Shown here: positions 24,976-34,421 of the stretch, in pieces
Numbering within the stretch: position 1 is the first letter of the stretch
Layout of the letters: every line of letters starts with the position of its first letter
Origin: JAGXFP01 sp039714535
GTDB lineage: Bacteria; Desulfobacterota; Desulfobulbia; Desulfobulbales; JAGXFP01
Reading direction: 5' to 3'
DNA: 43,512 bases
Assembly (NCBI GenBank): GCA_039714535.1
Contig: JBDLJC010000027.1
Coordinates: 1-43,512 of the forward strand
Notes under the pieces: generated by a model
The model's input: the letters and a program-made list of their open reading frames with translations, nothing else
The model's database searches: none
Told to the model about the DNA's origin: nothing
Made by a program: the position numbers and the translations under genes

Positions 24976-27354
24976 GTGTTGCAAACAACATCCAGCCGAG
25001 CCCAGCAACGGCCAAAAATCACCCTTGCCCAAACCCGCAACCCCAGCCACCTGCTACTCCTGCTAGTGCTTTTATTTATCGGCCTGCTCTACAGCAACAC
25101 CCTGAACTCCCCGCCAGTCCTCGATGACCGGGCCACCTTCATCGACAACCCGGCGGTTTATATCGACACCCTGTCTTTCGCCTCGCTTAAACAGGTCCAG
25201 GCGGGCCGGTTCGGCCGGACCCGGTTCATTCCGATGCTCTCCTTCGCGGTCGATCAGCGGCTCGGCCAGGGCCGTATTATCCAGTTTCATCTAACCAATA
25301 TCCTAATCCACATCCTGGCCACACTGGCGGTCTATCTACTGGTTTTGGGGTTGACCAATACCGCCGTTGCTAAAAAAAGCCTCGTCTTGCTGACTCCAGC
25401 CCAGTTCAGCCTTGTTGTCGCCGCCTTCTGGGCCCTCCATCCTATCCAGACCAATGGCGTAACCTATCTGGTCCAGCGGATGGCCACACTGGCGACCCTG
25501 TTCTACTTTGCTGCCCTGGCCGGTTATATCTGGGCCAGAATCAGCCCGTCAAGTTTCGCCCGAGTAACGGGCTGGGCAGCTTTTGTCCTTTTTATGGGCT
25601 GCGGTTTTCTGTCCAAAGAGAACAGCGCCACCCTGCCCCTGGCGGCACTGATGACTGAGATGATCTTTATTAACCCTGAGCTGGGCCGGAGGATGTTGAC
25701 CGGACTCCGCCGATATCAGTGGCTGGTCCTGACGATTGTTTTTTTACTGGTCCTACCCTTGGCCGCCAGCAAATTGACCGCAATTTCGAGCAGCTATGCC
25801 CTGCATGGCCGCCATTTCAATCTGACGGAAAGGCTTTTTACGGAACTGCGGGTGGTGGTCTTTTACCTGTCACTCCTGGCCCTGCCCCTGCCGGGCCGGC
25901 TTAACCTGGACCATGATTTCCCGCTATCTTTCTCATTATTAAATCCACCGGCCACCATACTTTCTCTTTTCCTGCTGACCTTTCTGTTTTTTGCCGCAAT
26001 CCGCTATCGCCAGCAACATCCCCTGGCCGCCTTCGGCCTTCTGTTCTTCTTCCTTAACCTGATCATCGAGTCATCGATCATTCCCCTGGAACTGGTTTTT
26101 GAACATCGCCTCTATCTTCCTTCATTAGGCTTCATTATCGCTGTTGTCTCCCTCCTGGATTGGGGCTCCCGCTTTATACCCGTAGCTGACAAAAAAGAGC
26201 TAAAAACGATCTTCTTTCTGCTAATGATGATCACCATCTCCAGCCTGGCAATATGCACCTCATTACGCAACCATGTCTGGCGAGACCGCCTTACCCTCTA
26301 TCAGGATATTGCGTTTAAATCACCGCTGAAGCCTCGGGCCCATACCAATCTGGGCAGAGAGTTACTGAAGGTTGATCGCCAGGAAGAAGCCCTGGCCGTC
26401 CTCCTGAAAGCAATCGCGCTGGGCAATGGCCAATCGGAGGAATACATCACCGCCGCCAACAACATCGTCACCATTTTTATCGCCCAGGAAAAATTCCAGG
26501 AGGCCGTGGATTGGGCGAAGAAATTATTAAGAGATCGACCCCAGGAAAAACTAAACCTTGACAGCTTCCCCCTGCTGATGGCCAATCTGGCCAATTCTTA
26601 CTGGAAGCTCGGCAGATTCAGTGACTCACTTGAAGCTTTCAGGATTGGCATAAAAACCAAGCATCCCCAACATACTAAGCTTTTGTTAACCGGAATGGAG
26701 ACAATGCTGTTGGATGCCTTCACCACTAAAGATGGCCGCCAGCAACTTGGTTTTGATAATGCACCTGCATCTGTCTACTTTAAAATGGCAGCAGCCTTGC
26801 TTATGGATAAGGACTATCGAAATGCCCGCACCTATCTGGCAAAAGCCCTGGCAATAGATCCTGCCCATGAAAAGTCCCTGATTATTAAGAAAATAATAGC
26901 CGATGAAACGGCCAGAAACAGGCGGGCACGGGTAGCGATCAATAGGGCCAAAGCGGCTGGTTCGTCATACCTCCCCTTTAAATCCGCTTTCTATCTTGCC
27001 GATTTTATAGAAGAGAGATACCGCCTCCTCGATCCTTTAGTCGGCCCATTATTGAAAAAGGCCGTTCGGCTGGAACCGGAATCTCTCAATGCAGCTCTGA
27101 GACTGGCCCGTTGGCAGTTGCAGAACGGTAAAGTTGACGAGGCTTTAAAACTTGCCGAAGGTCATTTGTCGGCCAATCCTGATTTCCCGCCACTACTAGA
27201 ATTGGCCGCCAAATGTTATTTCTTTCAGGAGAAAAACGAGAAAGCCGCTAACATGTTAAGCAGACTCCTTGAGGTATACCCGGGCCATCCTGACTGGATC
27301 AAATACACAAAATTTATCCAGAATTTTCAAGAAACAACTAATCCCAGGAATTAG
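24976..27354 (+). CDS. multi-helix GT-C-like glycosyltransferase with TPR domain
   Basis: A 792-residue protein starting at GTG 24976 behind GGGG. The N-terminal half (about 25-430) has ten or more membrane helices; the first extracytoplasmic loop carries PVLDDRATFIDNP, where the Asp50-Asp51 pair recalls the catalytic acidic motif of GT-C enzymes such as PMT/TMTC O-mannosyltransferases. The second half (about 440-780) is TPR-like helical repeats, probably periplasmic. GT-C enzymes use a polyprenyl-phosphate sugar. It follows pilA by about 100 bases past its terminator, and a DPM1-like gene converges on it, so it may glycosylate pilin or other surface proteins. Activity is inferred. Confidence 0.72.
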   Translation: MLQTTSSRAQQRPKITLAQTRNPSHLLLLLVLLFIGLLYSNTLNSPPVLDDRATFIDNPAVYIDTLSFASLKQVQAGRFGRTRFIPMLSFAVDQRLGQGRIIQFHLTNILIHILATLAVYLLVLGLTNTAVAKKSLVLLTPAQFSLVVAAFWALHPIQTNGVTYLVQRMATLATLFYFAALAGYIWARISPSSFARVTGWAAFVLFMGCGFLSKENSATLPLAALMTEMIFINPELGRRMLTGLRRYQWLVLTIVFLLVLPLAASKLTAISSSYALHGRHFNLTERLFTELRVVVFYLSLLALPLPGRLNLDHDFPLSFSLLNPPATILSLFLLTFLFFAAIRYRQQHPLAAFGLLFFFLNLIIESSIIPLELVFEHRLYLPSLGFIIAVVSLLDWGSRFIPVADKKELKTIFFLLMMITISSLAICTSLRNHVWRDRLTLYQDIAFKSPLKPRAHTNLGRELLKVDRQEEALAVLLKAIALGNGQSEEYITAANNIVTIFIAQEKFQEAVDWAKKLLRDRPQEKLNLDSFPLLMANLANSYWKLGRFSDSLEAFRIGIKTKHPQHTKLLLTGMETMLLDAFTTKDGRQQLGFDNAPASVYFKMAAALLMDKDYRNARTYLAKALAIDPAHEKSLIIKKIIADETARNRRARVAINRAKAAGSSYLPFKSAFYLADFIEERYRLLDPLVGPLLKKAVRLEPESLNAALRLARWQLQNGKVDEALKLAEGHLSANPDFPPLLELAAKCYFFQEKNEKAANMLSRLLEVYPGHPDWIKYTKFIQNFQETTNPRN

Positions 27355-27560
27355 TATCGCCTCTAAAAAAAACTTAGCTCGATAGTTGCCTGACTGGCTA
27401 TAGCCTCTAAACAAACAAGAAAGAGGAGACTTCCCGAGGGAGGTTAAGCAGAAACAGGTCTTTTGTAAATTCTGCCTACAAGCAAAATGCTCCGCCCGTA
27501 ACCAGCCAAGCCCACCCCAAAAATCTCCCCAGAAAGATGCCTTTGGCATTTCAATGCAGG

Positions 27561-28445
27561 TCATGACCGAGGCTGATGGCGATCGTATCTTAATTGGGTA
27601 ATCTGTTCTGAAATAAGGCCCATCATGAAGATGATGACCGAAGTAGATAAGAGCAAGGCTGACATATTCGAAAAACGATGGGCGGTGACGAATGTGTAAA
27701 TATAATAAGAAAACCCGCTTATCAGGAAGAAAAGGCTGGCCGGCAGAAAGATTCTCAGGGGTGAAAACAGGGTCGAAATTTTGGTAATTATAATAAAAAA
27801 TCTGGCCCCGTCCTGTAAGAGCTTGATTTTACTTTTACCATTACAGCGTTTGGTCTCAATCGGGATGTATTTGACGGCCAAGCCGCTACGTAAATAAGCC
27901 AAAGTTAATGTCGATGGATAAGAAAAGGTGTTTGGTAAAAGATGAATGAATTGCATAGCCGTATTTCTGTTGATCATTCGAAAACCGGAGGTTAGATCTT
28001 CTACCTTAAATTTACAGACATAGGACGCCATGCCATTATAAATCTTATTGGCGACATCCCTGTGCAAGGAGGTCGCGGATTTCTTGGTCCGGGCGCCGAT
28101 TACCATGTCATAGTTTTCCTGGTATTCAAGTAGTCTGGCAATATCTTCCGGTACATGTTGACCATCACCATCCATCATGATTATCCATTTTCCGGTCGCG
28201 GCCCGCAAACCGGTTTTGATGGCTGCGCCGTTGCCGATATTATATGGGTGGCACCGAACATTAGCCCCAGATGCCACGGCCTCCTTAACCGTATTGTCAG
28301 TAGAACCATCATCCACCACCAGAATCTCAAAATCAGGATATTGTCTTTTCAGATTACTTACAGTACCGCCAATGGCCAGTTCCTCATTGTAGGCAGGTAA
28401 AAGGATGGTTACTTCGATTTGCCGACTGGAATTAGTTTTGCTCAT
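27561..28445 (-). CDS. DPM1/GtrB-like polyprenyl-phosphate glycosyltransferase
   Basis: A 294-residue GT2 enzyme. LPAYNEE (16-22), VVDDGSTDNT (44-52) and the DXD-type MDGDGQH (91-97) form the donor and metal site. Two C-terminal hydrophobic helices (about 232-255 and 265-283) anchor it to the inner membrane. Relatives transfer mannose or glucose from a nucleotide sugar to polyprenyl phosphate, the donor used by GT-C enzymes. It ends 206 bases from the convergent GT-C/TPR gene; that gap holds no gene. Confidence 0.85.
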   Translation of the reverse strand: MSKTNSSRQIEVTILLPAYNEELAIGGTVSNLKRQYPDFEILVVDDGSTDNTVKEAVASGANVRCHPYNIGNGAAIKTGLRAATGKWIIMMDGDGQHVPEDIARLLEYQENYDMVIGARTKKSATSLHRDVANKIYNGMASYVCKFKVEDLTSGFRMINRNTAMQFIHLLPNTFSYPSTLTLAYLRSGLAVKYIPIETKRCNGKSKIKLLQDGARFFIIITKISTLFSPLRIFLPASLFFLISGFSYYIYTFVTAHRFSNMSALLLSTSVIIFMMGLISEQITQLRYDRHQPRS

Positions 28446-28507
28446 AATAGGCTTATGATCTCTTGTTTATTGGGCTGTCCATGCAGCTTTTCTGATTGTA
28501 CGGCAAG

Positions 28508-28520
28508 GTATGAATCATAC
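28508..28520. promoter_or_regulatory. palindrome upstream of the DPM1-like gene
   Basis: GTATGA-A-TCATAC is a perfect 13-base dyad about 60 bases before the glycosyltransferase start. Operator function is unproven. Confidence 0.35.
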
Positions 28521-28700
28521 GTTCAAGTAGTTTTTAGAAATTTAGCCCAGAAAACATCATAACGGTATATTTTTAATCATATTAATGCTTAAACTCCGCC
28601 AGCATTCGCGGCCAAACTGGACAAGTCCTCTCGACCGCAGCGCCGGAGAGCGATTTTTATTGCAACCGGATGTGAACCTGTGCTGGACAAATCTACTCGT

Positions 28701-29834
28701 TTAAAACTTGCCAAGAACGGACCACATCACCCCGGCTGCAATGGCAGAACCGATTACCCCGGCAATGTTGGGGGCCATGGCATGCATCAGCAGGAAGTTC
28801 TCCGGGTCTTCTTTATGCCCGACCATCTGGACGACCCGGGCCGAATCCGGTACCGCCGAAACGCCAGCCGCACCGATCAGAGGATTAATCTTTTCTTTAA
28901 GAAACAGATTCATGAATTTGGCAAAAAGAACTCCGCCGGTGGTGGCAACGATAAAAGAAAGCGCCCCTAAGCCGAAGATCAACATGGCTTTCGGGGTCAG
29001 GAAGGTCTGGGCCTGGGTAGAAGCGCCGACGCTGAACCCAAGCAGAATGGTGACGATATCGATCAGGGCGTTGCGAGCCGTCTTGGCCAGTCTTTCGGTT
29101 ACGGTACTCTCCTTAAGCAGGTTGCCAAAAAACAGCATACCCAACAGAGTCATTGAACCGGGGGCTATTAAGGCGCAGACCAGAAAGGCAACGATCGGGA
29201 AGATGATCTTTTCCTTGCGGGAGACCTCCCGCGGGGCCTTCATTCTGATCAGTCTTTCTTTTTTGGTGGTGAACAGATACATGATCGGCGGCTGGATGAC
29301 CGGAACCAGGGCCATGTAGGAATAAGCGGCAATGGCAATGGGGCCGAGCAGGTCTGGAGCCAGCATTGAAGAAAGAAAGATGGCGGTTGGGCCATCGGCG
29401 CCGCCGATAATGCCAATGGCGCCCGCCTGAGCCGGGGAAAACCCCAGGATTAATGAACCTAAAAAAGTCAGAAAGATGCCAATCTGAGCGGCGGCTCCCA
29501 GCAGAATAAGTTTGGGGTTGGAGAGCATGGTCGAAAAATCGGTCATGGCCCCGATCCCCAGAAAAATCAGGGGAGGATAGATACCTTTCATGACCCCGAA
29601 GTAGAGATAGGAGAGCACGCTGCCCTGGTCATAAACGCTTAGACTCATACCCTCGATGGGAGGAATGTTGCCGATCAGAATACCAAAGCCGATCGGGACC
29701 AGTAATAACGGCTCATAATCCTTGGTAATGGCCAGGTAGATGAAGATGATCCCGATGAGGATCATGATCACATTGCCCCACTCCAGATGAGCAAAACCGG
29801 AATTATTAAAGAAAAGCATACTGTCGAGGTTCAC
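28701..29834 (-). CDS. mmdB: Na+-pumping decarboxylase beta subunit (MmdB/OadB)
   Basis: A 377-residue membrane protein with about eleven helices. It matches the beta subunit of the sodium-translocating decarboxylases, including the conserved IGGADGPTAIFLSS segment whose Asp takes part in Na+ and proton transport. It removes CO2 from carboxybiotin while moving Na+ across the inner membrane, or runs in reverse. It is the last gene of the propionate module, 30 bases after the biotin carrier. MmdB, OadB and GcdB cannot be told apart from sequence alone; the alpha subunit and context favour methylmalonyl-CoA. Confidence 0.92.
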   Translation of the reverse strand: MNLDSMLFFNNSGFAHLEWGNVIMILIGIIFIYLAITKDYEPLLLVPIGFGILIGNIPPIEGMSLSVYDQGSVLSYLYFGVMKGIYPPLIFLGIGAMTDFSTMLSNPKLILLGAAAQIGIFLTFLGSLILGFSPAQAGAIGIIGGADGPTAIFLSSMLAPDLLGPIAIAAYSYMALVPVIQPPIMYLFTTKKERLIRMKAPREVSRKEKIIFPIVAFLVCALIAPGSMTLLGMLFFGNLLKESTVTERLAKTARNALIDIVTILLGFSVGASTQAQTFLTPKAMLIFGLGALSFIVATTGGVLFAKFMNLFLKEKINPLIGAAGVSAVPDSARVVQMVGHKEDPENFLLMHAMAPNIAGVIGSAIAAGVMWSVLGKF

Positions 29835-29864
29835 AAGATTCTCCTGAGTGGCCGGCGACCAAGG

Positions 29865-30296
29865 TTATTCAATGATTACCAGTTCCTGGCCCTGATTGAC
29901 CGTATCACCGTCCCGCACCAGAATCTTTTTAACGAGGCCATTGCTCTTGGCAACTATCTTGTTTTCCAGTTTCATGGCTTCCATGATCAGGAGCTTTTGG
30001 CCGATTGTCACCCGGTCGCCTTCTCTAACGAAGATTGATTTGATCTGGCCCGGCATCGGCGAAATGATGGAGCCCTTGGCCGTGGCTTTAATCGGAGTGG
30101 TATAAGCTGGTGGCGTGGTCGGGGAAACTGGTGGTGGTGCTGGTCGGTTTATGATGGGTAGGCCCAGGTTTTCAATGGATTTGATCAGAACCACATGTTC
30201 CAGACCATTTACTTCGACATAGGCATCGGCTGGGGTCACTTTCTTAATGATGACCTCGTAATCACGGTCATTGATTTGCAAGTCATATTTACGCAT
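29865..30296 (-). CDS. mmdC: biotin carboxyl carrier subunit of the decarboxylase
   Basis: A 143-residue protein with a short N-terminal beta domain, a Pro/Thr-rich linker (about 51-68) and a C-terminal biotinyl domain. The biotin acceptor is Lys109 in MEAMKLEN. It shuttles carboxyl groups between MmdA and the membrane beta subunit. It lies 4 bases after the small membrane subunit and is a separate gene, as in methylmalonyl-CoA decarboxylases, unlike OadA where the domain is fused. Confidence 0.93.
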   Translation of the reverse strand: MRKYDLQINDRDYEVIIKKVTPADAYVEVNGLEHVVLIKSIENLGLPIINRPAPPPVSPTTPPAYTTPIKATAKGSIISPMPGQIKSIFVREGDRVTIGQKLLIMEAMKLENKIVAKSNGLVKKILVRDGDTVNQGQELVIIE

Positions 30297-30300
30297 CTTG

Positions 30301-30702
30301 TTATCTCCTTGGCGCCAAGGTGTTACCCTGGTTATTCATGGCTTCAAATCGACCGGCCCGCTGCCACGATGAATCCCATAAGCTATGGCGTTTCCAGGTT
30401 ATCTTGCGGTTATCGTCAGCACTGAACTGATAAAGGTGGAGGGCGGTGGCCACGGCGATTAAAGTTTCATCGTCGATAATGTCTGGGTCGCCGCCGACGC
30501 TCTGATCATTTCGGGCACCTCTCTGTAATTTGTTTTTCAGACTGGCAGAACCATTCAGAATTATCGGCAGGAGGGTTATGTACCCAGCGATCAGGGAAAG
30601 ACCGCCGAAAACTACAATCATGCCGACAATACTGAAATGCAGGGCATCGAAACCGCCAACATTCAAGCTGGAAAAATCTACCTTGATAATACTGAAATCC
30701 AT
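30301..30702 (-). CDS. OadG/MmdD-like small membrane subunit
   Basis: A 133-residue protein with one membrane helix (about 24-47) and a charged, cytoplasmic C-terminus. Position between the alpha subunit and biotin carrier genes, plus the helix-linker pattern, fits the gamma (OadG) or delta (MmdD) subunit that holds the complex together. Sequence similarity within this family is always weak. The tail contains SSWQRAGRFEAMNNQ, which I cannot assign. It starts 9 bases after mmdA. Confidence 0.75.
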   Translation of the reverse strand: MDFSIIKVDFSSLNVGGFDALHFSIVGMIVVFGGLSLIAGYITLLPIILNGSASLKNKLQRGARNDQSVGGDPDIIDDETLIAVATALHLYQFSADDNRKITWKRHSLWDSSWQRAGRFEAMNNQGNTLAPRR

Positions 30703-30711
30703 TTCACATCC

Positions 30712-32256
30712 TTATAGAGGGATATTACCGTGTTTCTTCAGGGGGTTATGGGCCCGTTTATTTTTGGTCAACTGCAGGGCTTTGATTATCCGGAAACGGG
30801 TGCGGGCCGGCTCGATAATATCATCGATATAACCACGATTTGCGGCAATGTACGGATTTAAAACCGCTTCGTCATATTCTTTTTCTTTTTTAAGCAGGTA
30901 TGCCTCAGGATTTCCTGTTTCGTTTGCCTCCCGGCCATACAACACTTCGACCGCACCCTTGGCCCCCATAACTGCAATTTCGGCGGTGGGCCAGGCATAA
31001 TTGATATCACCACGCAGATGCTTGGAACTCATTACACAGTAGGCTCCGCCATAGGCCTTACGGGTAATAATCGTAATTTTGGGCACTGTCGCTTCGGCGT
31101 AGGCATAAAGCATTTTAGCCCCGTTCCGAATGATACCGGCATACTCTTGCAAAGTACCGGGCAAAAAACCCGGCACATCGACAAAGGTAACCACCGGAAT
31201 ATTGAAACAGTCGCAAAAACGAACAAAACGGGCCCCTTTAACTGATGAATCGTTATCCAGCACCCCGGCCAGGTAATTCGGCTGGTTGGCTACTATACCA
31301 ACCGGATAGCCATCATATCTGGCGAAACCAACGATCAGGTTGGGCGCAAATTCGGCATGGATTTCGAGGAAATCACTGTTGTCGACGGTGCTGAGAATGA
31401 CATCTTTCATGTCATAGGCTTCATTGGAACTGGTAGGAATTATCTGATTAAGAAACTCGTCATCCCGGTCGGGCGGATCATCGCTGGGAACGACCGGAGG
31501 ATTATCAGTATTATTCTGGGGTAAAAATGAAAGTAATTTTTTGACGTACTCAATGGCATCAAGACCTGATTCGGCCGCGTAATGGACTACTCCGCTCTTA
31601 CAGGCGTGGACCGAGGCCCCGCCAAGTTCTTCGACGCTAACATCCTCATGGGTCACTGATTTTACAACTTTAGGTCCGGTCAGGAACATATAGCTATTGT
31701 TCTTGACCATAACGGTGAAGTCAGTCAGGGCTGGTGAGTAAACCGCGCCCCCGGCGCATGGCCCGAAAACTGCGGAGATTTGCGGAATCACCCCTGAACT
31801 CATAACGTTGCGCTGAAAAATCTCCGAATAACCGGCCAAGCTAGCGATTCCTTCCTGGATTCTAGCGCCGCCCGAGTCGTTTAAGCCGATCACCGGGGCG
31901 CCGTTTTTCATGGCCAGATCCATGACCTTACAGACCTTCTCGGCCAGAGCCTCGGACAGAGATCCACCGAATACAGTAAAGTCCTGGGCGAAAACGTAAA
32001 CTATCCGGCCATTGACAGTTCCATAACCGGTTACGACGCCATCGCCCAAGAATTCCTTGTTTTCCATGCCGAAATTTCGGCAACGATGGGTTTTGAACAT
32101 GTCGAACTCTTCGAAGCTGCCTTCATCCAACAGGAGCTCCAGTCTTTCGCGAGCTGTCATCCGGTTGGCAGCATGCAACTTGTCGATACGTTCCTGGCCG
32201 CCACCCATTCTGGCTTCAGCCCTTAGTTTCAGAACTTGTTTAAGGTTCTTTTCCAT
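30712..32256 (-). CDS. mmdA: methylmalonyl-CoA decarboxylase alpha / propionyl-CoA carboxylase beta
   Basis: A 514-residue carboxyltransferase of the crotonase-like fold with two CoA-binding halves. Glycine-rich oxyanion motifs are seen in NDSGGARIQEG and in the second half around KAYGGAYCVMSSK. It moves a carboxyl group between methylmalonyl-CoA and biotin. Adjacent biotin-carrier and Na+-pump genes make MmdA of a decarboxylase more likely than a plain ATP-dependent carboxylase, since no biotin carboxylase gene is in view. Start ATG 32256 fits the family. Confidence 0.94.
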   Translation of the reverse strand: MEKNLKQVLKLRAEARMGGGQERIDKLHAANRMTARERLELLLDEGSFEEFDMFKTHRCRNFGMENKEFLGDGVVTGYGTVNGRIVYVFAQDFTVFGGSLSEALAEKVCKVMDLAMKNGAPVIGLNDSGGARIQEGIASLAGYSEIFQRNVMSSGVIPQISAVFGPCAGGAVYSPALTDFTVMVKNNSYMFLTGPKVVKSVTHEDVSVEELGGASVHACKSGVVHYAAESGLDAIEYVKKLLSFLPQNNTDNPPVVPSDDPPDRDDEFLNQIIPTSSNEAYDMKDVILSTVDNSDFLEIHAEFAPNLIVGFARYDGYPVGIVANQPNYLAGVLDNDSSVKGARFVRFCDCFNIPVVTFVDVPGFLPGTLQEYAGIIRNGAKMLYAYAEATVPKITIITRKAYGGAYCVMSSKHLRGDINYAWPTAEIAVMGAKGAVEVLYGREANETGNPEAYLLKKEKEYDEAVLNPYIAANRGYIDDIIEPARTRFRIIKALQLTKNKRAHNPLKKHGNIPL

Positions 32257-32351
32257 TATAAAATCTCCGGTTCATGAAGTTCCCCGCCCATAATAGCGTG
32301 GTGTCTCCGTCTGTGAGGAAGTTTCTTTATCTTAATTGCTCTCAAGGTAAA

Positions 32352-32765
32352 TTAGCTTTTACCTTCTGGGGCTGAGCAGAATTCCGTTAAGACCCCATGA
32401 CTCGATTTTGGATGCAAAAAGGCCACTAACTTCTCGCCGGCTCCGATTATTGGTTCTTCGTGAACAAGCTGACATCCCGCTGCCGCGGCCTGGTTAAGCT
32501 GGCCGTCAATGTCATTGCTTTCATAGGCGATATGGTGGACCCCCTCACCCTTTGCTTCAATGAATTTGGCGATCGGGCTGTCTCCAGCCGTCGGCTCCAG
32601 TAACTCAATATGAATATCGCCAATCTTAAAAAAGGCGGTCCTGACTTTTTGGGATGCCACCTCTTCGATCTTTTCGCACTGTAACCCTAAAACATTTTCA
32701 TAGAATATTCGGGCTTCCGCGAGGCTCCTTACCGCAACGCCGATATGGTCTATCTTTGTAATCAT
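32352..32765 (-). CDS. mce: methylmalonyl-CoA epimerase
   Basis: A 137-residue VOC/glyoxalase-fold enzyme interconverting the R and S forms of methylmalonyl-CoA. Metal ligands appear as His7 in KIDHIGVAV, Glu in HIELLEP, His in GVHHIAYE and Glu in VLTEFC. It lies 3 bases after the mutase catalytic subunit and 95 bases before mmdA, the largest gap inside this half of the module, without a terminator. Confidence 0.95.
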   Translation of the reverse strand: MITKIDHIGVAVRSLAEARIFYENVLGLQCEKIEEVASQKVRTAFFKIGDIHIELLEPTAGDSPIAKFIEAKGEGVHHIAYESNDIDGQLNQAAAAGCQLVHEEPIIGAGEKLVAFLHPKSSHGVLTEFCSAPEGKS

Positions 32766-32768
32766 TAT

Positions 32769-34418
32769 TTACCCCCTGTCCCGGTACTCTCCGAAAACCT
32801 TACGGAGGATGTTGCATATCTCACCGAGGGTCGCGTATTCCCTAACTGCAGCCAGGACCGGTTCCATCAGATTGACATCACTCTTTGCTGCTCTTTCAAG
32901 ATCGGCCAGGACTAAAGAAATTTGTTTATTATTCCGGTGTTTTTTGACATTGGCAAGGTTGCCGACCTGTTGCAGCTCTACGGCCGGATCGACTTTCAAC
33001 AGGGGGGGGCGACTGTTTTCGTCAACCTGGAATTTGTTGACCCCGATAATTATCCGCTCGCCCTTCTCAATCTCCCGTTGATAATCGTAAGAGGCATTTT
33101 CAATCTGCCGCTGGATAAAGCCATCCTCAATGGCGGCGACCACCCCACCTGACTCATCAATAGTATTGATTAGTTCACGAGCACCCTGCTCGATACTGTC
33201 CGTTAGCTGTTCTATATAATAAGAACCCGCCAAGGGGTCAATTGTATCGGCTATCCCTGATTCATAGGCGATGACCTGTTGGGTTCGCAGGGCGGTCATC
33301 ACCGATGGTTCGGTTGGCAGAGACAGAGCCTCATCGCGGGAATTGGTGTGCAGGGATTGGGTGCCACCGAGTACTGCGGAAAGGGCCTGGATGGTAACCC
33401 GGACAATATTGTTATCAATCTGTTGGGCGGTCAGAGTATGACCGGCGGTCTGGGTGTGAAAACGAAGCATCTGGCTGGCCGGACTGGTGGCGCCGAACCG
33501 TTCATGCATCAGACGGGCCCAAAGGCGGCGGGCGGCCCGAAACTTGGCCACTTCCTCCAGAAGATTAGACGAGGCGTTGAAGAAGAAGGCCAGACGTCTC
33601 GCGAAGATATCGATCTCAAGCCCCGCATCAAGGGCGGCCTGGACATAGGTGCAGCCGTTGGCCAGAGTAAAAGCTACTTCCTGGATCGCCGTCGAACCGG
33701 CCTCCCGGATATGATAGCCGGAAATGGAGATGGTGTTGAAAGCCGGGATGTTACCACTGCACCACTGGAAAATATCGGTGATGATCCGCAGACTTGGTCG
33801 GGGCGGAAAGATGTAAGTGCCGCGAGCCACGTATTCTTTAAGGACATCGTTCTGGATGGTGCCCTTTAATTTCTCAGGCGGGACCCCCTGTTTTTCGGCG
33901 ACGGCAACGTACATGGCCAGAAGAACAATGGCCGGTGAATTGATGGTCATCGAGGTTGAGACCTGATCAAGGGGTATCCGGTCGAAGAGGACTTCCATAT
34001 CAGCCAGAGAATCGATGGCGACACCAACCTTACCCACTTCGCCGCAGCTCATTGGCTCATCAGAATCATAACCGATCTGGGTCGGCAGGTCGAAGGCGAT
34101 GGAGAGACCGGTGGTGCCTTGCTCAAGCAGGTATCGATAACGCTTGTTCGACTCGGCGGCAGTCGAGAAACCAGCATACTGACGCATGGTCCAGAGTCGT
34201 CCCCGATGCATGGTTGGCTGGACGCCACGGGTGAAGGGGTACTGGCCCGGAAAACCGAGTTGATCAAGATAGTTTTCATCAATACTATCCGGCAGGGCCA
34301 GACGAGGTATCTCCTTGCCGCCGTGGTTGATAAATTCGGGCTTGCGTTCCGGGAAACGGTCCAGGCTTTTCCGAAGTATCTGGTCCTGCCATGATTTATA
34401 TTCGGGATGGTCGCTCAT
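32769..34418 (-). CDS. mcmA1: methylmalonyl-CoA mutase catalytic (large-subunit N-terminal) chain
   Basis: A 549-residue TIM-barrel catalytic chain with the substrate motif YPFTRGVQPTMHRGRLW near 75-95 and the conserved QQIDNNIVR region. It lacks the cobalamin-binding domain, which is encoded by the separate gene two positions upstream. It rearranges methylmalonyl-CoA to succinyl-CoA through an adenosylcobalamin radical. Isobutyryl-CoA mutase has the same split form, but mce and succinyl-CoA synthetase next door favour the methylmalonyl role. Confidence 0.93.
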   Translation of the reverse strand: MSDHPEYKSWQDQILRKSLDRFPERKPEFINHGGKEIPRLALPDSIDENYLDQLGFPGQYPFTRGVQPTMHRGRLWTMRQYAGFSTAAESNKRYRYLLEQGTTGLSIAFDLPTQIGYDSDEPMSCGEVGKVGVAIDSLADMEVLFDRIPLDQVSTSMTINSPAIVLLAMYVAVAEKQGVPPEKLKGTIQNDVLKEYVARGTYIFPPRPSLRIITDIFQWCSGNIPAFNTISISGYHIREAGSTAIQEVAFTLANGCTYVQAALDAGLEIDIFARRLAFFFNASSNLLEEVAKFRAARRLWARLMHERFGATSPASQMLRFHTQTAGHTLTAQQIDNNIVRVTIQALSAVLGGTQSLHTNSRDEALSLPTEPSVMTALRTQQVIAYESGIADTIDPLAGSYYIEQLTDSIEQGARELINTIDESGGVVAAIEDGFIQRQIENASYDYQREIEKGERIIIGVNKFQVDENSRPPLLKVDPAVELQQVGNLANVKKHRNNKQISLVLADLERAAKSDVNLMEPVLAAVREYATLGEICNILRKVFGEYRDRG

Positions 34419-34421
34419 GGT

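Noticed and set aside
27256..27564. 102-codon minus frame in the convergent gap
   Set aside because: Overlaps the end of the GT-C/TPR gene and has no support as a protein.
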